DNA of 64,000 bases from Enterobacter genomosp. O. Its GTDB lineage: Bacteria; Pseudomonadota; Gammaproteobacteria; Enterobacterales; Enterobacteriaceae. Each line of letters opens with the position of its first letter. Within the stretch, counting starts at the first letter, position 1. The stretch spans positions 124,001 to 188,000 of the forward strand of contig NZ_LECZ01000025.1 in assembly GCF_001022965.1 (NCBI RefSeq). Reading direction: 5' to 3'. The notes beneath the pieces were generated by a model that did not search any database, was not told the DNA's origin, and saw only the letters and a program-made list of their open reading frames with translations. Both the position numbers and the translations under genes were made by a program. Shown one piece after another: positions 1 through 11,344 of this stretch.

Positions 1-1158
1 CAGATAATCGCGCACCACGAGCCCCAGATCCAGCGGCACTTGTCTGGTTTTGTAGACAGCGAGCTGCTCTTCAATCATCGCGGCAAGCTGCTCGCGAATT
101 TCGTTAAATTCTTCATATTCCAGATCCGGCGGCAGTTCACCGGTGACCTCTTCATCGCGCAGAGCCATCTCTTCGTCGCGCATATCCAGCAGACGATCGG
201 CACTGGCGTAGGTCAGCGCCCACGGCGCATCGAAATAGGTCTGCACCGACTGACGCAGACGCTGAGCAAAGACGCGGTTTTTATCCATATCAATCGCGGT
301 ACGGATAAATTTATGCACGTGTCGGTCGTAGCCGATCCACAGGTCAATCGACTGCTGGCCCCAGCTGATAATGCGGTCGAGTTTGCTTTGCAGGTCAAAG
401 ACCAGACGATCGATAAAATGCAGATCGTCATGCGCCAGGGTCGCGTCCTGAATACGCAGCAGATTCGCCTGCAGCTTGTCCCCTGCCGCTTCCAGCGTAT
501 CCTGAAGCTCACGCAGCGTGCCGGAGGTTTCTGACAGCAGAAGCTCACAGCTGGAGATGGCGGCACGCCAGTCTTTATTCAGCAGCTGCGCGATATCGTC
601 TTTCACCTGCTGCTGCTGTTCGTCCATCAGACGCTGGGTCAGATCGATGCTGTCGAAGATTTCCGCCACCGAATATTTCAGCGGCGCGTAGACGTTACGG
701 TGCCAGTGGAATTCGTCACCGTTTTCATCCGCGGCATCGGCGGCACGCTTAAGCTCACCCGCCACGATCGAGAGCTGCATGGAAAGACGCAGCGTGGAAA
801 ATTCACGCTGGCGAATATAGTAATCGGTGATACCGATACCCAGTGGCGTTAGGCGATAGATGGCGTTTCCTTCCGCCTGCTCGCTGGTAAAGCGGTTCAG
901 CAGACGTTGACGCACCATATCGTTAATTGCGTTGTTGGCACGCACGCTAATGGTTTCGCTGGTTTGCTCAAACGCATCACTGACATGGCGGAACGCATCC
1001 ACCAGTTCACCCTCGCTCATCTCACCATCCAGCCGTTCGCCGTTCAGCGTGGCAACCGCCAGCAGGAAAGAGAGTCTGTCTACCGGCAGCGAGATGGAGA
1101 AATCGTTTTTCCTGGCCCAGGCAACCAGTTCGGGGACTGTCTGGGAAAATTCACTCAT
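1..1158 (-). CDS. mukF: Chromosome partition protein MukF (C-terminus cut by window edge)
   Basis: MukF is the kleisin of the MukBEF SMC-like condensin, which bridges MukB heads and binds MukE to organise and segregate the chromosome. The frame is open from the ATG at 1158 to base 1 and gives 386 residues, beginning [20 protein letters not shown] as in E. coli MukF. The K-12 protein has about 440 residues, so the last 50 or so lie outside the window. The N-terminal winged-helix region and the helical middle region are present. It starts 3 bp after the cmoM stop, matching the conserved cmoM-mukF-mukE-mukB operon. Identification rests on near-identity to the remembered K-12 sequence. Confidence 0.96.
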   Translation of the reverse strand, partial: MSEFSQTVPELVAWARKNDFSISLPVDRLSFLLAVATLNGERLDGEMSEGELVDAFRHVSDAFEQTSETISVRANNAINDMVRQRLLNRFTSEQAEGNAIYRLTPLGIGITDYYIRQREFSTLRLSMQLSIVAGELKRAADAADENGDEFHWHRNVYAPLKYSVAEIFDSIDLTQRLMDEQQQQVKDDIAQLLNKDWRAAISSCELLLSETSGTLRELQDTLEAAGDKLQANLLRIQDATLAHDDLHFIDRLVFDLQSKLDRIISWGQQSIDLWIGYDRHVHKFIRTAIDMDKNRVFAQRLRQSVQTYFDAPWALTYASADRLLDMRDEEMALRDEEVTGELPPDLEYEEFNEIREQLAAMIEEQLAVYKTRQVPLDLGLVVRDYL

Positions 1159-1161
1159 AGG

Positions 1162-1941
1162 TTATCCTTGCATCTGCGGCTTGTGCGCGGTGACGTGAAT
1201 ATAGCGGCCAAGACTGACAAAAGGCTCCTGACGGCAATACCGCGTTTCTAATTCTGTTAAGGTGTCAAAACAGTCACGCTGTTTGTGTTTTTCACGCAGA
1301 TAATCATGAAACACCCTGACGCCCGTCTTCCCGACGATCTTCCAGCCAATCGCTTCCAGCCAGCCATAAACCTGCTGCGGATCGCGCGGATAGTCCGGGG
1401 AAAGCGTGCGCTTTTTCTTTTTAGGCATCCCGACCTGAACATAGTCGAAGTTACCCGCAACCATGTTGTGCATCAGGAAGCCGTTAGCATTGTAGAACAT
1501 CAGCGACAGCGTGCCGCCCGGGCGTAACATCGACCACAGGGTTTGCAACACGCTTTGCGGATCGGCAACCCACTCCAGCACCGCATGAAACAATATCAGA
1601 TCAACCTGGGTTTCCAAATGCTGTGCGATGTCCTGAGCGGCGCATTGTATAAAATGCATGTTGTCGCTCACACCTTTCTCTTCTGCAGCACGCGTCGCGC
1701 GGGAGACCATTTCAGCAGAAAGATCGCAAAGCGTGACGTGATGACCGAGCCCGGCCATTTTTATCGCCGTCTGCCCTTCACCGCCACCTGCGTCCAGCAC
1801 GCGCAACGTTTGACCGCCGAAGGTCGCCAGAATGGTGTCCAGATCCTGCCAGAGGATCGTCTGACGGAGCTGTCCTTTGGTGGTGCCATAAATGTTGCGC
1901 GAAAACTTTTCCGCGATGTCATCAAAATTGCGATCCCGCAT
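1162..1941 (-). CDS. cmoM: tRNA 5-carboxymethoxyuridine methyltransferase CmoM
   Basis: CmoM (formerly SmtA) uses S-adenosylmethionine to methylate 5-carboxymethoxyuridine at tRNA wobble position 34, giving the methyl ester mcmo5U. The 259-residue protein has a Rossmann methyltransferase fold; the SAM loop VLDAGGGEG lies at residues 48-56 and a second motif, LILFHAVLEW, follows. I chose the ATG at 1941 (MRDRNFDDIAEKF) because it aligns with the K-12 start; an in-frame TTG 27 bp upstream would add nine residues with no K-12 counterpart. It is the first gene of the cmoM-mukF operon and is divergent from elyC. Confidence 0.95.
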   Translation of the reverse strand: MRDRNFDDIAEKFSRNIYGTTKGQLRQTILWQDLDTILATFGGQTLRVLDAGGGEGQTAIKMAGLGHHVTLCDLSAEMVSRATRAAEEKGVSDNMHFIQCAAQDIAQHLETQVDLILFHAVLEWVADPQSVLQTLWSMLRPGGTLSLMFYNANGFLMHNMVAGNFDYVQVGMPKKKKRTLSPDYPRDPQQVYGWLEAIGWKIVGKTGVRVFHDYLREKHKQRDCFDTLTELETRYCRQEPFVSLGRYIHVTAHKPQMQG

Positions 1942-2065
1942 TGGGAGAGTTCCACTCGCTAACTGCAAAACCGCTATTTTGTCACACCCGCGCGGAGAAT
2001 GAACCTCTCTGGTGTAATATCACCGGTAATCACCTGCTATATGGTCAAAAAAGGAACCAAAAAGG
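1942..2065. promoter_or_regulatory. Divergent cmoM/elyC intergenic region
   Basis: These 124 bp must hold the promoters for both cmoM (minus) and elyC (plus). A TAATAT hexamer preceded by TG at 2013-2020 could be a -10 for elyC, but no good -35 lies upstream of it. The hexamer ATCACC occurs twice close together (about 2019-2034). The elyC ribosome binding site is AAGGAA at 2051-2056. No operator can be assigned. Confidence 0.4.
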
Positions 2066-2845
2066 ATGCTTTTTACCCTTAAGAAATACATTGGAGGGAT
2101 GATGCTTCCCCTTCCGCTGCTGCTCATCATCATCGCGCTGGGGCTGGCGCTGGTGTGGTTCAGTCGCTTTCAGAAAAGTGGCAAAACGCTTATCACGCTC
2201 GGCTGGTTTGTTCTGCTGCTGTTAAGCCTGCAGCCGGTCGCGGATGGTCTTTTACGCCCCATCGAAAACAAGTACCCAACATGGCAGGGAAATCAGAAAG
2301 TGGCGTACATCGTGGTGCTGGGCGGCGGATATACCTGGGATCCTGACTGGGCCCCCAGTTCAAACCTGATCAACAACAGCCTGCCACGGCTAAACGAGGG
2401 GATTCGCCTGTGGCTGGCGAACCCGGGATCAAAAATGATCTTCACCGGCGCGGCGGCAAAAACAAACCCGGTGAGTACGGCTGAGGCGGGCGCCCGAGTC
2501 GCGGAATCCCTCGGCGTGCCGCGTACCTCAATCATCACCCTGGACAGCCCAAAAGATACCGAAGAAGAGGCTGCCGCGGTGAAGCAGGCGATTGGCGAGG
2601 TCCCGTTCCTGCTGGTGACCTCCGCCTCACACCTGCCAAGAGCGATGATTTTCTTTGAAAAACAAGGCCTGCACCCGCTTCCCGCACCGGCAAACCAGAT
2701 GGCCATCGACGCGCCGCTCAACCCGTGGGAACGGGCAATCCCGTCCCCCGCATGGCTGATGCATAGCGACCGCGTCGGCTATGAGACGCTCGGACGCCTC
2801 TGGCAGTGGCTGAAAGGTTCCTCAGGCGAGCCAGGGCAAGAGTGA
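2066..2845 (+). CDS. elyC: Envelope biogenesis factor ElyC (DUF218)
   Basis: ElyC (YcbC) is an inner-membrane protein needed for normal envelope and peptidoglycan integrity at low temperature in E. coli, where it affects undecaprenyl-phosphate lipid carrier metabolism. The 259-residue product has two hydrophobic segments near residues 12-32 and 42-58, then a periplasmic DUF218 domain opening with YIVVLGGGYTW at 81-91 and carrying the later TSASHLPRAM motif. Length and sequence match K-12 YcbC closely. The start is an ATG with AAGGAA 9 bp upstream. Its 3' end overlaps the convergent ycbJ by 24 bp, so neither gene has a separate terminator between them. Confidence 0.94.
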   Translation: MLFTLKKYIGGMMLPLPLLLIIIALGLALVWFSRFQKSGKTLITLGWFVLLLLSLQPVADGLLRPIENKYPTWQGNQKVAYIVVLGGGYTWDPDWAPSSNLINNSLPRLNEGIRLWLANPGSKMIFTGAAAKTNPVSTAEAGARVAESLGVPRTSIITLDSPKDTEEEAAAVKQAIGEVPFLLVTSASHLPRAMIFFEKQGLHPLPAPANQMAIDAPLNPWERAIPSPAWLMHSDRVGYETLGRLWQWLKGSSGEPGQE

Positions 2846-3715
2846 TTTTGTCGCCAGATCGAAGTTCGCGCGATTGAAACGTCCGGTATTGACCAGCTGC
2901 GCGACTTCGTCCCAGAGCAGGTAGAGCCAGCGCCGCCAGAGAAACGCTTCTGCAACCGGCGCGCGCTGAAGATAGTGCCACAGTAAACCTTCTGCCGCCC
3001 CGCTGTCGCTGAGCCTGAACAACTCATATTCGCGCGGCGCCCAGAGCATGATCCCCGGTCCGACCATCGCCAGGAGCTGATCGCTGCGGGAGTCTTTGAG
3101 CATGCTGCGCAGGGTGAAATTACCGTGGATCAGCACGCAGTTGTCATTAAAGCCGTCGAACAGCGCCGGCAGGCACTCGCGGGTGCGAAACAGAATGCGT
3201 TTGTCCTGCATGGTTAACCCGGTGTTATTGAACTGGTTAAGCGTGCCCCACAGCACTTCAACCCGCTGGCGATACCACAGCGGCCACAGGTTTTCCTGCG
3301 TACTGTCGACAGGCCCCACGAGCCCACGGCTATCCTGACGATGCCAGGCCAGCAGTGCCTCAACAATCTGGTCTTTCAACTGTTCCCAGCGCTCCGGCGT
3401 GCGCGCCGGGGCTTCAACAGACACGCCGCGTAAACGCTCAATCAGCAGCACGTCCGGGCCGGGGTGTTCCTCATGCGTCATCACGCCATATACCGTCGGC
3501 ATACGGACTGTCCCTTCCCGTGCCAGCATCGACATTTTCCATGCAAGTTGCCTGGCGACGCCCGGCGAGGTAAAACTTCTGGCCATCAGCGGCATTGGGT
3601 TGCCCTGACTGTCATACAGCGACCAGAGCGCAGTATCGGCCTTTTCACTCACGCATTCGACCCGGCTTAACTTCTCACCAAGCAGATGGCTAAGTTCGGC
3701 ACGCAGCTGTTCCAT
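2822..3715 (-). CDS. ycbJ: YcbJ, aminoglycoside phosphotransferase-like kinase-fold protein
   Basis: This is the 297-residue conserved YcbJ protein of enterobacteria, which has a phosphotransferase/kinase-like fold and no established substrate. The catalytic-loop-like string VLIHGNFTLRSM resembles the HGD..N loop of APH enzymes, but Asn replaces the usual catalytic Asp. That raises the possibility of an inactive or altered kinase. The ATG at 3715 has GGGGGT upstream. It is convergent with elyC, and the last 24 bp of the two genes overlap. Function is unknown; I infer nothing beyond the fold. Confidence 0.88.
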   Translation of the reverse strand: MEQLRAELSHLLGEKLSRVECVSEKADTALWSLYDSQGNPMPLMARSFTSPGVARQLAWKMSMLAREGTVRMPTVYGVMTHEEHPGPDVLLIERLRGVSVEAPARTPERWEQLKDQIVEALLAWHRQDSRGLVGPVDSTQENLWPLWYRQRVEVLWGTLNQFNNTGLTMQDKRILFRTRECLPALFDGFNDNCVLIHGNFTLRSMLKDSRSDQLLAMVGPGIMLWAPREYELFRLSDSGAAEGLLWHYLQRAPVAEAFLWRRWLYLLWDEVAQLVNTGRFNRANFDLATKSLLPWLA

Positions 3716-3825
3716 ATGAGATTACCCCCATTAAGACTACTGCTTTTATAATGAGCGTCCTGGATGAAGATGTCACCCGGAAGAGATCAATTATGGAGAA
3801 GAAAGGGAAAGGCGTGGCGAAAAGA

Positions 3826-3847
3826 CATCCCCCCAAAAGGGGGGATG
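3826..3847 (-). terminator. Terminator downstream of kdsB
   Basis: A 9-bp stem of CATCCCCCC and GGGGGGATG around an AAAA loop lies 10 bp beyond the kdsB stop. On the minus strand it is followed by a short T-rich run (CTTTTC). Confidence 0.7.
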
Positions 3848-3856
3848 CAGGCGGTA

Positions 3857-4782
<926 letters not shown>

Positions 4783-4827
4783 AGTTCCTCCGTATGGGTA
4801 ATCGCTAAAGCTTAACACATTCCTTTT

Positions 4828-6057
4828 TCAGGGAGTGCCTGTTTCCCAGCCACTTCGACAGGATGTAAACAGCCCGTCGGGCAACCGCCCCAGCGTCACG
4901 TCTTGAGCACCCTGCCAGCGTGCGAATTCGCTAATGGCGAACGTTAACCCTTTCTCCAGGGTTGCTGTCACCCTAACGCCCTCTTCCAGATAAAGGGCAA
5001 TGATTTCAAGCGTGCCGGTCTTGCGGTGCATTTTGGCGTCCATACGCCCAACCAGCTGTCCCTTATGCAGCAGAGGTAGCACAAAATACCCATACTGACG
5101 CTTTGGCGCAGGGGTATAACACTCCAGCCGGTAGCTGAAATCAAACAGCTGCTCGGCGCGTTTTCTGTCCCATACCACCGGATCGAAAGGCGAAAGCACC
5201 GTGCTGTGGGTGGCCTGCAGTTTCCCTTCCAGAGCCAGAGGCAAGAGCGGGAGAAGATCCTCATGCAGCCACATTTCGCCCAGTGTTTCCACCATGACGG
5301 GAATGATTCGCCGTTCCTGCTGCCACTTTTCCAGCAGCGGTTTTAGGACGGGCTGGCGCAGCCGGTAATAATCTGCCAGCCATTGCGAACGGAAAATGCC
5401 CAGACTGCGGGCGCTGTTCTCCAGCATGACGGCCTCAGCCGCTTCCTGCGAGAGCAGATCGCGCTCGTCGTTCCAGTGCGGCATCACGCGATGCGTCAGG
5501 TCGTATACGCGCTGAAAATTACGCCGTTCTATCACCATCACTTTGCCTGACGTGAACAGCCCTTCGAGATGGCGTTTGTGCGGTTTCCACTCCCACCAGC
5601 CGCTTGTGCCTTTACGGGGGTGTTCAAAATCGGCGGAGCGTACAGGGCCGTTTTCCTGAATATGCGCGATGAGCTGCTCGATTTCAGCCGCGTGCTCCAG
5701 CATCCACGCCTGTCGGTACTTCCAGCCCATCTTATCCGGTGAGAGCATACGGTGACGGACCAGCGCAAAATCGCTGCGGGGCAGGAAGCAAGCTTCGTGC
5801 GCCCAATACTCCATTAACTCTCCCTTGCTGAGCGCCTCATCCAGCCACTGCGATGGATAACTTCCCAGACGGCTAAACAGCACCAGGTAAGGGCTGCGCG
5901 CCACAATGTTAATGGTGTCGATTTGCAGTAGCGACATGCGCTGGACGGTAGAGAGAATATCGGCAGGCTTCGCGCGGCGGCGAGGCTTTTTGAGCAGCCC
6001 CTGCGCGGCAAGGTGTAAATGACGTGCGGCTGAAAGCGAGAGTTGCGGTAAAGACAT
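4828..6057 (-). CDS. ycaQ: Interstrand-crosslink DNA glycosylase YcaQ (AlkX), winged-helix HTH_42 family
   Basis: YcaQ is a DNA glycosylase that unhooks interstrand crosslinks such as those of nitrogen mustards, and it also removes N7-alkylated purines. The 409-residue protein matches K-12 YcaQ along its length and has the family QxD catalytic motif as QID at 45-47, followed by the conserved TINIVARSPYLVLFSRLG stretch. The C-terminal half keeps SPFDPVVWDRKR and GRMDAKMHR. It lies between lpxK and ycaR with 40-50 bp gaps on the same strand, so it is probably co-transcribed with LPS genes despite its DNA repair role, as in K-12. Confidence 0.93.
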   Translation of the reverse strand: MSLPQLSLSAARHLHLAAQGLLKKPRRRAKPADILSTVQRMSLLQIDTINIVARSPYLVLFSRLGSYPSQWLDEALSKGELMEYWAHEACFLPRSDFALVRHRMLSPDKMGWKYRQAWMLEHAAEIEQLIAHIQENGPVRSADFEHPRKGTSGWWEWKPHKRHLEGLFTSGKVMVIERRNFQRVYDLTHRVMPHWNDERDLLSQEAAEAVMLENSARSLGIFRSQWLADYYRLRQPVLKPLLEKWQQERRIIPVMVETLGEMWLHEDLLPLLPLALEGKLQATHSTVLSPFDPVVWDRKRAEQLFDFSYRLECYTPAPKRQYGYFVLPLLHKGQLVGRMDAKMHRKTGTLEIIALYLEEGVRVTATLEKGLTFAISEFARWQGAQDVTLGRLPDGLFTSCRSGWETGTP

Positions 6058-6101
6058 GCGTTTTCCTGTCAGTCAAAGCGCCACCAGAACCGCGTAAGCG
6101 T

Positions 6102-7079
6102 TTATTTTACCAACGCAATCAGTTCCTTGAGCAAACGTTCCGGCTGCTCGCCGCTGAGTTCAGCGTCAACCGGCAGATACCACCAGTTTTCTTTCGCGAA
6201 GGCACGGCATTTCACCGCATCTTTTTCAGTCATGATCAGGCTCTGACCGGGCACGGTGAGCGCATCGATCTGCTCTTCCATCAGCGCCTGGTGGTCGGCC
6301 AACGGAACGCGTTTCTCAAGCCGTGCGCCACACTGCTCCAGCGTAGCGAAGAAACGCGGAGGATGACCAATACCGGCCATCGCCACCAGCGCAGGTAATT
6401 GAGAAACCGGCTGACGTTCACCCGTCACCAGATTGACCGCCATGCCCGGCAGGAGACGCATGGGGATTTCACCCGCTGTTGCCTCACCACCGTTCACAAT
6501 CACCGCATCAACGGACTTCAGACGCGAAGCGCGTTCCCGCATTGGCCCCGCTGGCAGCCACCAGCCGTTACCGAAACGGCGAACCCCGTCGATCACCACA
6601 ATTTCTTTATCACGCGCCAGGGCATAATGTTGCAGACCATCATCCGTAATGATGATTTGCACCGCGTGCTCGGCAACCAGAGCCTGCACGGCGTCGCTGC
6701 GCACTGGAGAGACCGCAACCGGCGCGCCGGTACGCTGATATATCAGGACCGGTTCATCGCCCGCTTCAGCGGTTGTCGTTTCCGCCGTCAGCAGAAGAGG
6801 ATACTGCGCCGCTTTACCGCCATAACCGCGAGATACAACCCCAGGACGAATACCGCGTTTTTGCAGTTGTTCCACCAGCCAGATAACCACCGGCGTTTTA
6901 CCGTTGCCGCCCGCGGTGAGATTACCGACAACCACAACCGGAACCGGCGCACGCCAGGCCCGCTTAAGCCCCAGACGGTAAAGCAGACGGATAATGCCGC
7001 TCACCAGACCATACAGCCAGGAGAGCGGCAAAAGCAGCAGCCACAGCGGGGACTCACCGGACCAGATGCGTGCAATCAT
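6102..7079 (-). CDS. lpxK: Tetraacyldisaccharide 4'-kinase LpxK
   Basis: LpxK phosphorylates the 4' position of the tetraacyldisaccharide 1-phosphate precursor to make lipid IVA, at the inner membrane. The 325-residue protein has an N-terminal membrane-associated helix (about residues 11-34), a P-loop [11 protein letters not shown] at 52-62, and the TDDGLQHY motif of the family. It starts within the msbA stop codon (ATGA overlap), so translation is probably coupled to msbA, which flips the product of the pathway. Confidence 0.97.
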   Translation of the reverse strand: MIARIWSGESPLWLLLLPLSWLYGLVSGIIRLLYRLGLKRAWRAPVPVVVVGNLTAGGNGKTPVVIWLVEQLQKRGIRPGVVSRGYGGKAAQYPLLLTAETTTAEAGDEPVLIYQRTGAPVAVSPVRSDAVQALVAEHAVQIIITDDGLQHYALARDKEIVVIDGVRRFGNGWWLPAGPMRERASRLKSVDAVIVNGGEATAGEIPMRLLPGMAVNLVTGERQPVSQLPALVAMAGIGHPPRFFATLEQCGARLEKRVPLADHQALMEEQIDALTVPGQSLIMTEKDAVKCRAFAKENWWYLPVDAELSGEQPERLLKELIALVK

Positions 7080-8827
7080 TGTTGACCGAACTGCATCTTA
7101 TGCAACTGGGCGTAAACGCCGCGGTGTTCCAGCAGATCGGCATGGCTTCCGCGTTCAACAATGACGCCATCCTCAACCACGACGATTTCATCAGCCTGCT
7201 CGATAGTCGACAGACGGTGCGCAATCACCAGTGAGGTACGGTTCTTTTGCAGTTCATCCAGCGCGGACTGGATAGCGCGTTCAGATTCCGTATCCAGCGC
7301 GGACGTCGCTTCGTCCAGGATCAGTATTGGGCTATCACGCAGCAGCGCGCGCGCAATCGCAATACGCTGGCGCTGGCCACCGGAGAGGAGCACGCCGTTT
7401 TCACCAATGATGGTATCCAGACCGTTATCCATCTTATTGATAAAGTCCATTGCGTAGGCCATACGCGCGGCGTTCTCAATCTGCTCGCGGCTGTACTCAT
7501 CAGTGCGTGCGTAAGCGATGTTGTTGGCGACCGTATCGTTAAACAGATGCACGTTCTGAGAGACCAGCGCAACCTGGTTACGCAGCGACTGCAGGGTATA
7601 TTCCCGCAGGTCGTGGCCATCTAACAGGATTTCACCTTCGTTAATGTCGTAGAAACGGGTCATCAGGCTGGCAATAGTCGATTTACCCGAACCAGAACGA
7701 CCTACCAGCGCAACGGTTTTACCCGCCGGAATAGACAGGTTGATATTACGCAGGGCAGGCACTTCGCGGCCTGGATAGGTAAAGGTCACGTTGCGGAATT
7801 CAACGTCTCCGTTTGCACGCTCGATCACGCGCTTACCTTCATCCTTTTCCTGCTCGGAATCCAGAATGCTGAACAGGGTCTGGCATGCTGCCATCCCGCG
7901 CTGGAACTGGGCGTTCACGTTTGTGAGCGATTTTAGCGGACGCATCAGGGCGATCATTGAGGAGAAGACCACGGTAATGGTACCCGCCGTCAGCGTCTCC
8001 ATTACGCTCGGGAAGCTTGCCGCATAGAGAACGAACGCCAGCGCCAGAGAGGCAATGAGCTGAATGACAGGGTCAGAAATTGAAGAGGCCGAAACCATTT
8101 TCATCCCCTGCAAACGCATTTTGTTGCTGACTTTATCAAAGCGCTTGGTTTCGACTTCCTGACCGCCGAAAATCAGAACTTCTTTATGCCCTTTCAGCAT
8201 CTGTTCCGCGCTGGTTGTCACCTGCCCCATCGTGTTCTGCATATTCTTACTGATATTGCGGAAGCGCTTCGACACGACTCGAATAGCAATAGAAACAATC
8301 GGAGCCAGCACGATAAGGATAATCGACAGCTGCCAGCTGTAATAGAACATCATCGCGAACAGGCCGATGATCGATGCACCCTCACGCACAACGGTAATCA
8401 GCGCGCTTGAGGACGAGGAGGCGACCTGTTCTGAGTCGTAGGTAATGCGAGACAGCAGCGTCCCGGTCGACTGTTTATCAAAGAATGAGACCGGCATGCC
8501 CATCATGTGACTGAACAGACGACGGCGCATGGTCATCACCACTTTCCCTGATACCCAGGAAATACAGTAGCTGGAAATATAGCTGGTGATACCGCGTAAG
8601 ATCATCAGTCCGATAACCACCAGAGGCATCCATAGCAGCACTGAGCGATCCGTTTTACCAAAACCGTCGTCCAGTAACGGTTTGAGAAGCGATAGCATAA
8701 AAGTATCGCTGGCTGCGTTGAGGATTAACGCTACACCCGCCACGATCAAGCCTGGTTTAAAGGGCGCAATCATCGGCCAGAGTCGGCGGAACGTTTGCCA
8801 CGTGGAGAGATCTTTGTCGTTATGCAT
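7076..8827 (-). CDS. msbA: Lipid A ABC exporter MsbA
   Basis: MsbA is the homodimeric ABC exporter that flips core-lipid A from the inner to the outer leaflet of the inner membrane, ahead of the Lpt machinery. The 583-residue chain has an N-terminal six-helix ABC membrane domain (about 1-340) and a C-terminal ATPase with Walker [10 protein letters not shown] near residue 380, signature LSGGQRQR, Walker [13 protein letters not shown] and the AHRLS switch histidine. It differs from the remembered K-12 protein at few positions. It heads the run ending at kdsB and lies 36 bp from the ycaI stop on the same strand. Confidence 0.98.
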   Translation of the reverse strand: MHNDKDLSTWQTFRRLWPMIAPFKPGLIVAGVALILNAASDTFMLSLLKPLLDDGFGKTDRSVLLWMPLVVIGLMILRGITSYISSYCISWVSGKVVMTMRRRLFSHMMGMPVSFFDKQSTGTLLSRITYDSEQVASSSSSALITVVREGASIIGLFAMMFYYSWQLSIILIVLAPIVSIAIRVVSKRFRNISKNMQNTMGQVTTSAEQMLKGHKEVLIFGGQEVETKRFDKVSNKMRLQGMKMVSASSISDPVIQLIASLALAFVLYAASFPSVMETLTAGTITVVFSSMIALMRPLKSLTNVNAQFQRGMAACQTLFSILDSEQEKDEGKRVIERANGDVEFRNVTFTYPGREVPALRNINLSIPAGKTVALVGRSGSGKSTIASLMTRFYDINEGEILLDGHDLREYTLQSLRNQVALVSQNVHLFNDTVANNIAYARTDEYSREQIENAARMAYAMDFINKMDNGLDTIIGENGVLLSGGQRQRIAIARALLRDSPILILDEATSALDTESERAIQSALDELQKNRTSLVIAHRLSTIEQADEIVVVEDGVIVERGSHADLLEHRGVYAQLHKMQFGQQ

Positions 8828-8863
8828 TCAAAAAACCAGCATTCGTTGAAATAGCCGCATATT

Positions 8864-11128
8864 CTACCCGTTATCTACGGGCGCGCCAAACCACTGATGA
8901 TACCAAAAGGGTAAATATTGCTCTCGCAAACGCCGGATTTGCCAGTGATGTTGCGAGAATGTCACCGATATTTGTCCAGAATGAGGGGTATCGAGCCAGA
9001 TATACCCCTCTTTTCGATAACGTCGGACAACTTTTGCCGACGGGAATCGCCATGCATTATAGCGTGCCGCTGAATCCAGGGCGATCTGTCCAGCCACCCG
9101 TTGTACCAGCGGCAATGACGAAGAGGTATTGCTGCCATGATGAGGTACCTGTATGAGCGTGGAGGTCAGATGACGCCAGTAATGGCTAAGCATAGCCTGT
9201 TCCGCCTGCGCTTCAATGTCGCCTGTGAGCAGCACACTCTGCTCACCGTCGTCGACTTTTACCACGCAGGAAGCGTTATTCCCCTGGGCGTGGGAGTTTT
9301 CAGGCGGCCAGTGGACGGTAAAGGTGAGCCCCTGCCATTCCCAGCGCTGTCCTCTAAAACACGGACGGTGTCCTGCCTGACGTAACCCGCTTCTTATCCA
9401 CGCGTCTGGCCATGCTTTTTTGAGCGATGCCAGGCCTCCCGCGTGGTCGAGGTGGTCATGGCTGAGAATAACGCCTTCTGGCCGCAGGTGATGCCAGCGA
9501 AGCCACGGAATAATTAACCGCTGCGCGCTATCTCCGCCCGGCCAGGCGAGCCCGGTGTCATAGAGAATGGCTTTTCCCTGCCGTTCAATGACCATGGCCA
9601 GACCCTGCCCCACGTCCAACATATGCAGCGTCCAGCTATCGCTTTTTGTCGGTTGCCAGAAGGGAAATGTCAGTAAGACACTTCCTGCCAGACAAACGGC
9701 AGGAACGGTTTTCCAGGCGCGGAAACGCCAGCCAATGATGCTAAGCCAGGGCAGCAATGTCGTGTACTGCCAGCGTTGATCCACGTTTTGCCAGCCATCA
9801 GGCAGGCGCATCAGCAGCCAGAACAGCCCCGCAAGCGATTTATCGGCTGCATACCAGATGGCACTTTCTACTGCGGCAAGCGGCAGCAGATGGAGCAGCA
9901 TGCCGAGCAGGATCAGCGGCACGGAAACAAATGTCACCAGGGGAACGGCAAAGAGATTAGCGACCAGAGAGGAGATGCTGACGCCATGGAAAATCAGAAC
10001 CTGTAATGGCATGAGCAGCAGCAACATGCCAACCTGTAGATAAATCAGGTTCAGTAGCGGCCTTATCCAGCGTGCCCGATGCCAGTGAGGAAGAGGCAGC
10101 CACTGAAACCAGAAAATCAGCGCGGCGACGGCAAATGCTGACAGGGCCAGGCTCTGCGAAAGAATGGCTAATGGATCGCTTATCAGGATTGCCGCGATAC
10201 AGCAAAGCCATACCTGCCAGGAAGACCATTGACGGGCAGCGATCCGTAACATCGCAAGCACGGCGAGAGCGATGACCGTTCGCAAAGCAGGAGGTTGCAA
10301 ACCGGTAAGCCAGGCGTAAAAAGCGGCAAAGCACAGCCCGGCCAGGAGAGGCATTTGCCAGTGAACCCGGTGGCCAGGTAATAGAAACTGGAATCCACGC
10401 GCCAGTAACCAGACGAGGGATGCAGCCAGCGCGATATGTAGACCCGAAATCGCCATGAGATGCAGTGTGCCGGTTTCACGCATCAGATCTTTTATTTCCC
10501 GGGGGACATCCAGTCGCTCTCCCATTCCCAACCCCAGAATAACCGCCCCCCATTGATAAACCGAGAGCCGATTTTGCAGTGACGACAGGTACTGGGCCCG
10601 CAGACTGCAGCGTCCCTCGACGAGTTCCGCATGGGTGAATCGCCCACTCAGCGTTTGATGTTGAGCAAAAGCGCTTCGCTGGGCATCATAACCACCGTCG
10701 TTCAGTTCGCCATGAGCAGGCCTAAGCCTGAGGGTCATGGCCCAGCGCTGACCGGCACACGCTTTCTGTGGCAGATAATTGCCATACAACGTTACGCCAG
10801 CGGATGCCCACCAGCGTTGACCATCAACGCTGAGAATTTTTCCCTGATGCAGGGTTGCGCCATCGGTCGCGGTGATTTCGACCTCAGCCCGCACCGCACC
10901 GGAGGTTAAATGCGCCATCGGCCAGACGCTCTCTTGCGCGGCAAGAATACCCCATACACAAAATAGCACCCCGATCCCCACGTACTTCAGTCGTGCGTTT
11001 CGCAGTGCAGCCAGTCCTATCCCAGCCACAATCATTATCCACACGACACGACGCGATGGCAGTTCAGGTAACCAGAGTAAAGGGGTTATCGCCAGAATGG
11101 CGCAGATACTCAGCGCGGGTATGCCCAT
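8864..11128 (-). CDS. ycaI: ComEC/Rec2-family protein YcaI
   Basis: This 754-residue polytopic membrane protein is the enterobacterial ComEC/Rec2 homologue. Its order is N-terminal hydrophobic helices and a soluble OB-like part (about 1-200), a competence transmembrane domain (about 200-480), and a C-terminal metallo-beta-lactamase domain with the metal-binding string SHDHLDHAGG. In competent bacteria ComEC passes single-stranded DNA across the inner membrane. K-12 relatives can use extracellular DNA as a nutrient, but natural transformation is not established. Length equals K-12 YcaI. It sits between ihfB and msbA on the same strand. Confidence 0.92.
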   Translation of the reverse strand: MGIPALSICAILAITPLLWLPELPSRRVVWIMIVAGIGLAALRNARLKYVGIGVLFCVWGILAAQESVWPMAHLTSGAVRAEVEITATDGATLHQGKILSVDGQRWWASAGVTLYGNYLPQKACAGQRWAMTLRLRPAHGELNDGGYDAQRSAFAQHQTLSGRFTHAELVEGRCSLRAQYLSSLQNRLSVYQWGAVILGLGMGERLDVPREIKDLMRETGTLHLMAISGLHIALAASLVWLLARGFQFLLPGHRVHWQMPLLAGLCFAAFYAWLTGLQPPALRTVIALAVLAMLRIAARQWSSWQVWLCCIAAILISDPLAILSQSLALSAFAVAALIFWFQWLPLPHWHRARWIRPLLNLIYLQVGMLLLLMPLQVLIFHGVSISSLVANLFAVPLVTFVSVPLILLGMLLHLLPLAAVESAIWYAADKSLAGLFWLLMRLPDGWQNVDQRWQYTTLLPWLSIIGWRFRAWKTVPAVCLAGSVLLTFPFWQPTKSDSWTLHMLDVGQGLAMVIERQGKAILYDTGLAWPGGDSAQRLIIPWLRWHHLRPEGVILSHDHLDHAGGLASLKKAWPDAWIRSGLRQAGHRPCFRGQRWEWQGLTFTVHWPPENSHAQGNNASCVVKVDDGEQSVLLTGDIEAQAEQAMLSHYWRHLTSTLIQVPHHGSNTSSSLPLVQRVAGQIALDSAARYNAWRFPSAKVVRRYRKEGYIWLDTPHSGQISVTFSQHHWQIRRLREQYLPFWYHQWFGAPVDNG

Positions 11129-11286
11129 TACTACCTCCCTGTTTCAGAGGGGGCAGTATGTAAGCCGGCGGATGGCGTTGTCAGGTGAGAAGAATGCGTT
11201 TTACAGCAAGCGCTGTACTGTTTTTAACGGTTTGCAGAAGCTGAAACGAAAAATGCGGGGCATCTTCAGATGCGATAACGTTAAGT

Positions 11287-11312
11287 ATAAAAAAAGCACC
11301 CGCAGGTGCTTT
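11287..11312 (-). terminator. Terminator of ihfB
   Basis: A stem of AAAGCACC and GGTGCTTT around a 4-base loop is followed on the minus strand by a run of seven T. It lies about 30 bp past the ihfB stop. Confidence 0.85.
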
Positions 11313-11344
11313 CTTTCAAACCCAGTTTAACCCGATGGTTAAAC

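Noticed and set aside
8864..11128. YcaI as evidence of natural transformation
   Set aside because: ComEC alone does not show competence; no pilus or DprA genes are in the window.
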